This document shows positions 56,707-64,000 of a stretch of DNA of 64,000 bases, piece after piece. The notes under the pieces were generated by a model. It did no database searches. It was given only the letters and a program-made list of their open reading frames with translations, and was not told where the DNA came from. Source of the stretch: Tribonema minus. Its lineage: Eukaryota; Sar; Xanthophyceae; Tribonematales; Tribonemataceae. The translations under genes were made by a program, and so were the position numbers. Positions within the stretch are counted from its first letter, which is position 1; the number at the start of each line of letters is the position of its first letter. The stretch is from positions 496,001 through 560,000 of the forward strand of contig JAFCMP010000517.1 in NCBI GenBank assembly GCA_017506865.1, read 5' to 3'.

Positions 56707-59700
56707 GGGAGCATACTTTCGACGTTGCTCGGGATCGCGGTCTAACAGGCCACTTCAGTTGACGCTGCCCCCCTTCTTCGCCAGCAATATTCCCCGGGTT
56801 GGGCAGCTAGTATACGTCCTCAGAGCAAGCTTGAAGCGTGGGCGTCGTCCGCGACCACATCGACGCCAATCAAAGTCCGGTTTCTTGGAACATGCGGTGT
56901 GGACCTATTTTTTTGACCAACCATGGCACAGCGCAGCTGCGCATTCCCCCCATGCCGGCCCTACTTTTCATGTCAATCACCATACCGTGCTGATCGCTGG
57001 ATGCGGGAGCTGAGAAAAGCATGCCAGTCTGGAAGCGGTAAGCACAGCTGTATAGAGCTCAGACGTTTGGCGTTCCTTGGCCTGCAACTCAGTGCGCGTC
57101 TCTTGCTCAGTGCAACATCACCTCATGTTGAATACATCAACTAACACACCCTGCTGATGCTGCTCACCTGGGTTTGTGCAAAATAGCCAGGGTCAGCTGC
57201 TACATACACAATATTGAATACATGTCAATTGCTCAGCAGTGCGCGGTGATGGTGCCGCACCTAAAAAATGGTAGAGATTGGGAAGCGTACCCACACGAAG
57301 TCGTTCAAGCTTGCGCCCAAGTCTGCCCAGTCTCTTCTGCAAACACTTTGCTTACGTGCCAGAGATCATGCTGCACTGCAGTTTGGAGGGCGGTGAGGGC
57401 ATCGCATCACAACATTCCATGTGACACGCTATTAAGACAGCAGCACGCCAGTGTGGCTGTTGAGGTTGGTGCAAGTAATCGGTAATAATTTCAGTGTGGC
57501 CATCTATGGTGCAAAGGCGACACCTGGTGATGTTGATTGCTTTGCCGCTGCGGCCAGCCGACACTGTGCGTAAGGGCTTGCAGCTTTGATCATACAAATC
57601 TCACTTGTACCAAGCCGCAATATTTCAACACTATCTAACACTCATCTCCATGACGCTCTTCGACTGTACTTGTATGCAGGTCATCGGCCACAGTCCCCTT
57701 ACTGACTGAAGTGGACATGCACAGAGCAGCATAAGCGTGTGGCAATCCCAGACATCAGCTCATCACTGAGGTCAGCTTGTGCTGATGTGTCGTGTGCACG
57801 CTTCTACAAGTCAAGCCACCTTCCACCCCTTCATGCTGCAGGTTGAAGCACAATTCATGAGCACATTGCTGAATCAGCATTGACCTGAGAGGCCAATTAT
57901 ACAGCAAACGCAGGTTACATATGGTGCTTGTGACACATCACCACCTGTTTGCACGTTTACTCTACAACATTGGCGCAGTCGATATGCTCTGTCAGTGTCA
58001 TGCACAAATATGAGCGCAATCTCAACCCTGTCCTGTAGAACTAGTACAGGTTGGCAGCTGCTGATTACCTGCGTACTCGCTTAACGCCGTCCGCTGCAGG
58101 TGGTGCATGAACCGAGCAACAACAGTAGAGGGCAGCGGTCGTCACCAGGGCAATGTGTTGACGCACTACAAATTGATGTCAATCTCAATAAGCATCTGTG
58201 AACGCCCCTGGGGGCATGCAAACTGCTGGCCAGCTTATGTGCTGCAGTAGTGCGCGGTCGGCTCCTGCTGATGTGTCTGGAGATTCTGAATTCCAAGAAT
58301 ATGCATCTTGCAGCGTTCGCTTGCTATTTTCAGAAGGGCCCCTGTGAAGGGCTCCTGTAATGCCCATCCGCCGCGCAGCATATTCTTTCCATGTCAAGAG
58401 CGCTTGCAGCACTGCAATGTGCTTTTATACTTCAAGTATTCCACTTGTGGCTTTGAACTATGATTGTGATGCAGCAGTACACTTGTGAGCAACATCGATT
58501 GGGATGAAGGCAAGCCGCACTTGTGAGCAATATCGATTGGGATGAAGGCAAGCCGACCTGACCCAGTTTTGACTAGCCACAAAAGTACCACACAAACAGG
58601 AATAGATATAGCTTCGCAAGTTTGATGAAACAAGCAACAGAATGCAGTGCGCACATCAACTTGATTGTGCAAACGAATGTGCTGCCGGTCATGCACATCC
58701 GCAGCAATGTGTGCAACAGCCAAGCATGAGTATGTAGTAGTTGTGCACTGCTGCAAGGCCGTCAACGGCATTACTTCGTCTGAATGCTTGACTACATGGC
58801 TTCCTTGGTCAGCGCATTGAGGATTATTGTTGCGGCGTCGAGTATGCGCATTGGTTAGCAAGGGTGCATATCACCAGCGAGTTCTGATTACCAGGGAGTG
58901 CTTGTATGATGTCACAACATGGGCCGTTCCAGATACTTCCAAATTACAACCTTAGAATATCTTGGCTGGTCAGATTCACTTGTCTGGCTGGCTGGGAAGC
59001 AAGACTGAGAGCACCCTCCCATCTGCACCTTGGGGTGTCTACATAGGCTGGCTAGGGTCAACAAGTACAGGTGATCCATGCAATGCCATGTCATTCTGTA
59101 TGTTGATTTAAGTGTGTCTCTGGTGTTGTGTCGCTTGCCCCTCTCTCAGACTTTTCCAAGAAACCCACATTTCCTACTCCTACATCACCGAGTGACTCTC
59201 CACCACCCTCATCAAGTGAGACTTGTTGTATTGTGGACAGATGTCACCTATGTAGCAGTATAGTTTTCTGGCCTCTGTGTACAAATCAGTATGCACTGTA
59301 GCAAAACAGTGCATGCTTCAACTCTGATTGCCTCACCGCTGTAGGGCATCGTGGTGGAACGCACACACACACTCGAGATCCGTTATTCCCAGTTTTATTT
59401 TCAAGTACAAGTTTGGCCAAAGTTCTGGTCTTCAAGGCAAGCTGGCTGTGCTTGCTGTTGGTGAAAGCCCTGTTGATTGCGGCATCACTCTTGCTCATGT
59501 GCAGTGTGTGCGGACTTCCGCCGTCAACGTCACTTTCAAAATCTAACTGATCTGTCCCTAGCTTCTTGATTTCCTGATATTTTGAAAGCAAAGCAGATGG
59601 CTGTGGGTCTCAGTGGCAGGGCTGTGTTGCCACAGCTGCGGCAAAACGCGCAAGCGTGATACTGACGCGTGTTTGTAAAGTGCCCAACTCAGCATGAAAT

Positions 59701-60049
59701 GCTATTATATTAGCGCACATGACGCTTTTGATGAATACGCTCAACATGCATGAATGCACGAACGTTGCATGAATGCATGAACGTGTGCTGCAAACGAGGC
59801 AAAACAGCTGGTGCTGCTGGCATCTCCACATGCCACAGATGCCCACTGGTGTGTTGCGTGCTACAAAAGAGTCAGCAGTGCTGCTGGCATCTTCAGTACT
59901 GCTACCTGCATACCCAAAACCTCAATGAGCGTGGTGCACATGTGCTGCCATCTAATAGTAAGCTTAACCCTAACTCAACTAAACACAAGTGTCACAAAGA
60001 AGCTCAAAGTGAATGTTGGGTTGTTGATGGTGAGTGAGGCATGGCATGC
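56707..60049. other. Long stretch without a supported gene
   Basis: Mostly unassigned. A minus-strand block at about 59370-59570 (EIKKLGTDQLDFESDVDG and on, about 65 codons after a TATCAG acceptor) and a plus-strand block at 59151-59213 (FSKKPTFPTPTSPSD, after CTCTCAG and before GTGAGA) look like possible exons but belong to no model. A 38-bp tandem duplicate lies at 58480-58555. The rest shows nothing I can support. Confidence 0.4.
58480..58555. repeat. Tandem 38-bp duplication
   Basis: Two adjacent copies beginning cacttgtgagcaa(c/t)atcg and ending aaggcaagccg, differing at one base. Recent tandem duplication outside any known gene. Confidence 0.95.
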
Positions 60050-60133
60050 ATGGAGGGTGACCTGACGCTGCGCAAGTATGAGCCTTCAAGTTTCCTGGCT
60101 TGCATCTCCGCCGACGATGGTGGTGCATCACGA
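60050..60133 (+). CDS. Candidate first exon of a gene running right
   Basis: Twenty-eight codons from ATG (MEGDLTLRKYEPSSFLAC and on) to a GTAAGC donor, with coding-like composition and phase 0 at the end. The exon at 62876 also starts in phase 0, so both could belong to one gene, but nothing proves it. Unrecognised family. Confidence 0.3.
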
Positions 60134-60284
60134 GTAAGCTATACAGCGCCAATTACGTCGCTTTCGCCCACAACGGAAAACGGCTGAATTCGACTGCTGC
60201 TCACTTCCTGCTCGATTGCGCTGACCCAGAGGCTTGCTACAATTAGTAGTACCTGTGCCGGCGGAGCTGCCAGTGGCGTTGATG

Positions 60285-61256
60285 CCACCGGGAGCTGCGC
60301 ACTGGCAGGATGTTGCAGTGCAGGGTGAGTGACGGTGCTGTTGATGACAGCTGTTGCTGCTGTTGCTGCTGCAGGGGAGATAGGGCTGCTGGAAGCATAT
60401 GTGCCAGCTTGTCACCAGTTGCCGCACGCAGCCATGTGGCAACTGCGGCAATGAATCGTCTGCATAGGGGCAGGTGTGCCATCTCTAATGTAGCTGCGCG
60501 TCGCCTGGTAGGATTGTTGGCCCAGAAGCGGAACGCTTCGGCGCTGCCGCTGCTGCAGGCGCCGGAACAGCGGTTGCGCCGCCGTAACATGCCGCCGCTG
60601 CGACGGCAACCATGATGGTGCTGCTGCTGCCGCCGCGGCAGTTGCGGCCCCTGTTGCAGCGGTCACCGATGGTCCTTGCCGTCACCGCTGCCACAACCGC
60701 CGTCACTCCGTTCAAGGCACCGCCTGCTGCCGCTGTCCCTGTCGCAGCAGCAGCAACAGGCCCAGGCCCGGGCCTGTTCAACAGGGCCTGCTGCAGCAGC
60801 AGCAGTAACTCCTGGCGGTCACGGTGCTGTGTCACCTGTGCCCGCAAATGCAGCGGCATTGGAGCGACTGCGCGCGCTGCGGCCGCTGCCGCTGGCCCTG
60901 CAGCACGTCCAGCCGCCGGGCGGCAGCGCGGCCTGCCTCTGCTGCCGCGGCAGCAGGGCGGCCTGCCGCTGCTGCCGCGGCAGCAGCGCTGCCGTGACGT
61001 CACTGCGAAGCCGGCAGCGGCAGCGCAGGGCAGCAGTGCAGGGCAGCAGGGCAGCAGGGCAACGCTGCCGCTGCCGGCGTCGCAACGGCGTCGTAGCAGC
61101 AGCGCAGGCTGCGCTGCAGCTGCAGCTGCAGCTGCAGCTGCTGTTGCTGGAGCAGCTGCGCCTCCGACTGCCGCTGCAGTGACGCTGTTGAAGCAGCAGC
61201 AGCTGACACCTGTGCTGCCGTTAGGGGGGCCCCTGTGGCAACAACTCAGAATATAG
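60285..61256. repeat. CAG/CTG and GCC/GGC triplet-rich low-complexity block
   Basis: Almost the whole block is built from GCA, GCT, GCC and CAG words, leaving long open frames on both strands (up to 214 codons on +) that are Ala/Gln/Leu/Pro-rich and mutually uninformative. It contains two identical 18-bp perfect palindromes (CTGCTGCCGCGGCAGCAG) at 60939-60956 and 60969-60986, 30 bp apart, and a GCAGCT run at about 61117-61140. It could be coding or a structured repeat. Confidence 0.7.
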
Positions 61257-61495
61257 ATCCACTTGGGGCTGTGTAGTCACTGTAAAGTGCACTGCTGGCT
61301 GTATTTCCTACTTTTCCACTCCAGCACCAAATGAGGCGCTGAAAGCCCATTGCTTATCAATGCCGTCCTCGCATTTGCCGGCACTGGTGATCACGAGGTG
61401 GAGATAAGCGAACGACAGAACAGTCAAACACCGAGTCTTCATGAGTCAGAAAAATAATAACCTTAATCCTAACCCTTAAAAAAATAAAAAGGCCG

Positions 61496-61509
61496 AAAAA
61501 AAGAAAAAA
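61496..61509 (-). terminator. Pol III terminator of the tRNA gene
   Basis: On the minus strand a run of six T, one C and seven T lies 14 nt past the tRNA 3' end, as expected for RNA polymerase III termination. Confidence 0.75.
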
Positions 61510-61523
61510 CGAAATCGATATTT

Positions 61524-61595
61524 CATCACCGGCGGGGCTCGAACCCGCAACCACTCGATTAAAAGTCGAGCGCGCTGCCATTGCGCCACGGAGAC
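61524..61595 (-). tRNA. tRNA-Lys (anticodon UUU)
   Basis: Seventy-two nucleotides without intron. The anticodon arm is CTCGA-CTTTTAA-TCGAG, giving UUU for lysine. The T arm GCGGG-TTCGAGC-CCCGC and D arm GCGC...GCGC are intact; the acceptor stem pairs except for one U-U at the fourth pair and a terminal G-U. Internal promoter boxes match: A box TGGCGCAATGG, B box GGTTCGAGCCC. CCA is not encoded, as usual in eukaryotes. Confidence 0.93.
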
Positions 61596-61607
61596 CCGTA
61601 AACTTCA

Positions 61608-62875
61608 ACTTGGTGTATGGCGCCTGCATGAGCACCTAGAACCTCAGGCTCAGGCGTGAATGGTGGGGCGCTCGCTCACTAAAAACGCGCACAGCCACGG
61701 CTAGCAAGCTCATTCCCAATAGTACTTATGATCTTGTATTTACAGCAGCCCCAAGGTGGGCTTGATGCGTTGGATAAGATTGCAAAAAACTAAAATCGGA
61801 CGGGCCCTTAGAGCCCTACGTTGCAGGCTTGTACTAGACTCATGGGGGGCAGACACAGCGGCACCCAGTCTGAGCCACACCTATCGTAGCCGATGTCTCC
61901 ATCTCTTGAGCGAAAACGCCGGAGGACCGCGGTTATGCCTCTAGTATACATCTGGGCCAGAGGCGCCCGGTCCTCGATTCCTTGCCTAAGCACGCCGCTG
62001 ACGTGCCTGGCCGAGGTTCTCTTTCTTGCGTGTTCAAGCAAACGATCTACAGTGTGCCCTGATGCTATCCGTATCCCCATGTTCCAATATCCCCTGCTGC
62101 TGCCCAAAGCCGTATCCTCACCACACGCGACTCCGCAGCTCCTGCTCACAGCCAGCATCTCCCATCCCCTTGCTGCCTGATGCACCCTCGCCACCATCAG
62201 CGCCACCGCGAGCGCTGCCGCACCTCTCGGTGCTAACGAGCAGAGTACTTCTGAATTCAAAGTATAACTGTGATCCAGGAGCTTACACCTGAGTGTCACC
62301 TAGGGTTGCGATTGTAGCTAGAGTGAGTGCTGAGCTACTCCTGAGACCTTATTTAGGTGTACAAGACCCTGATAAGCCTTGCAGAAGCAATATAGGCCTT
62401 GACAGCAGTTGTGCCAGTGGTGCCAGTTGTGCCTGGCCTCACTTGAATCCTCATTGACACTTCAATGGCGCCGGCAGTGTTCAAGTACTACATAAGGTCT
62501 TTGCCCTGACGCACATTGCCCTGATGCACATCGCACGTGCAACAAGTACTGACCATGCTTTATAAGGCCGCATAACCAATCATGATCCGTCAAGGCTGCA
62601 TGAACCGGCATTGACGCCATGAGGTAGTTTGGCAAACCGCTTGACCTCAAAGCAGCTTTGAAAGCTTCCCCGGGAAACAAAGACATGTTGCTGCTACGAT
62701 GCTACAATGGAAAGACCACGATGATTTGCTTGACTCCTTCCAACCACAACTTCTTTCTCATATGAGTCAGCTCTAGTCTAGGCGCATCAACGTAGTGCTA
62801 CCAAAGTAACACATTGCCGCTGTATCTGATCTGCTGGTGCCATTATTCTGCTGCTTCTTTCCTTGCTGCATGCAG
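61608..62875. other. Unassigned stretch, possibly intronic
   Basis: A minus-strand frame of about 160 codons at 61808-62299 is open but has no family resemblance. The block from 61795 to 62230 is GC-richer and more even in composition than the introns around it, so a foreign or decayed element cannot be excluded. Nothing is claimed. Confidence 0.35.
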
Positions 62876-64000
62876 AACATGAAAGGCATGATCGTGTTCC
62901 CGCTGGTCCTGGACTGCCTCAACGAGTAAGTGCCAGTAACAAGGTTAGGCATTGACGGTGTGCATGTGGCAGCATGCAAAAAAACATGAGTTCGAGTGTA
63001 TATGGTCACACATTGCCAGCATGCTCTGCAATGCATGTTGCAGCTGCTTGCAGAATTATCAGTGAGCAGCAGAGATGGTGGGCACCTGCAGTAACCTTGT
63101 GAGACTAAGCATACATGCACGCCAGCGGTAGGGTGCTGTTGACTTCAGTGGTACTCCTCGATTTCTTGAACCTGTCAACATGCCACTGGTTGCTCTAAGA
63201 CTTGATGGTGATGCTTGAATGAACTGTGTGCATCACACCATGATGGTTGGTGCTTCAAAGTTGTCATCAAAGCACATTTCTGATATAGCAGTTGTAACAT
63301 CCTTTGACTTGACAATGTTGCACAAGCAAGTCAGACTTCCGCCCCGCACATGCAAAACCAAGCATACCCTTGACTTTCAAAAGCATGCGTCATGCCCATG
63401 CAGTGAGGGGAAGAGATGGCTGAGAGCCATGTGCAACGAGTGGCCAGTTGGCACTCAGCAGCGGCTAGACCCATTCAACAGGGCCGGGTGGAAGGCCAAG
63501 GAACAAGAGCTCTTCGCGTGCTTATGGCACATTCTGCTCACGCCTGTGCTCGCTAATAGATCGGTAAGTCACTGTGGCGCAGAAACATCTTGAAACGCTT
63601 GTGAATGTATGCACAGTTACCTTATTTTTGACAGTCAAATAGTGTGGGACTTGCGCTCTCTTGACCACTTCAGTTGAGCAGTACGCACTGTAGTAGGCCC
63701 GAGCATTATGATAAATTAATGCTTGACATATGCTATCACAAGACGCCTCAGGCAAACTATTAATGATGTGTCTAGCTTAGAGCATGGCATTGCATGCATG
63801 GTATCATAACAAAGCTTGCACTCACCCCGCGCCGCGGCTCGCCCCCCTACGTGTTATTAAGCTTGTATCATGTCTGAACTTGACTCTCTCCACCTGCCAA
63901 CAATCGCCGCGCTGCATGTGCTGCGACACACAGCTTCGCTCACTGAGATTCCGCAGTCTTCTAATCTGAGGCAGGCAAGGTTGCCGGTGACGTTTGGTCA
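62876..64000 (+). CDS. Partial gene leaving the window, function unknown
   Basis: Two well-bounded exons: 62876-62925 (NMKGMIVFPLVLDCLN plus two bases, GTAAGT donor) and 63404-63563 (DEGKRWLRAMCNEWPVG and on, ending LTPVLANRS, GTAAGT donor). They join in frame. The sequence is helical, Trp/Leu-rich, and would fit a HEAT/ARM-type helical repeat, but I do not recognise it. Upstream exons probably lie left of 62876 (perhaps 60050-60133) and more lie beyond 64000. Confidence 0.5.

Noticed and set aside
58480-58555. CRISPR-like repeat
   Set aside because: Only two abutting copies with no spacers, in a eukaryotic genome; a plain tandem duplication.
61808-62299. Open frame of about 160 codons as a gene or mobile-element remnant
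   Set aside because: No recognisable domain, terminal repeat or target duplication; left unassigned.

Overview
This is nuclear DNA from a eukaryote. Genes are broken by many introns of about 0.1-3 kb. Exons are GC-rich, introns are AT-balanced and repetitive, and there is a pol III tRNA gene. The cell is ciliated (an outer-arm type axonemal dynein heavy chain and radial spoke protein 3). It is probably an alga with a complex plastid, because one gene (34.9-37.2 kb) begins with a signal peptide followed by a Phe-led, Arg/Ser/Thr/Ala-rich transit-like stretch. Telomere-like CCCTAA tracts and many GC-AG introns fit the same picture. A haptophyte is my best guess, but a guess only. Exon boundaries were placed by eye from splice signals and protein conservation. 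Eight gene models close in frame across every junction from start to stop, and the dynein closes from the window edge to its stop.

Layout. 0.7-17.5 kb (+): 3' part of a dynein heavy chain (18 exons, AAA2 to C-terminus). 18.6-20.1 kb (-): RSP3, single exon, convergent with the dynein. 20.7-30.8 kb (-): HBS1 ribosome-rescue GTPase, 10 exons. About 31.7-33.8 kb (+): multi-pass membrane protein of unknown family with a duplicated cytosolic module. 34.9-37.2 kb (-): plastid-targeted protein. 37.7-40.6 kb (-): secreted cupin-like/FN3/FN3/PA protein. 40.8-45.3 kb (+): PHD-finger chromatin protein. 45.9-48.0 kb (+): mitochondrial dienoyl-CoA isomerase (ECH1). 48.9-50.1 kb (-) and 50.3-52.0 kb (+): a small basic protein and a Nudix protein, head to head. 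53.7-54.7 kb (-): membrane-anchored hotdog thioesterase. 55-56.7 kb (-): possible GIDE-type membrane protein. 60-64 kb: candidate exons of a gene leaving the window, a CAG/CTG-rich block and tRNA-Lys(UUU).

The most striking signal is not a gene. Many introns carry one to three decayed tandem copies of the adjoining exon edge, each copy including the splice site ('exon-edge echoes'). I find them at nine sites in the dynein, HBS1 and plastid-protein genes, with periods of about 95-240 bp. They suggest that introns here grow by repeated tandem duplication across splice junctions, leaving arrays of decoy splice sites. About one intron in ten also uses a GC donor, and short TTCAAAGT-type palindromes and CCCTAA tracts recur in introns and spacers. 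No virus-like element, CRISPR array or clear transposon was recognised.
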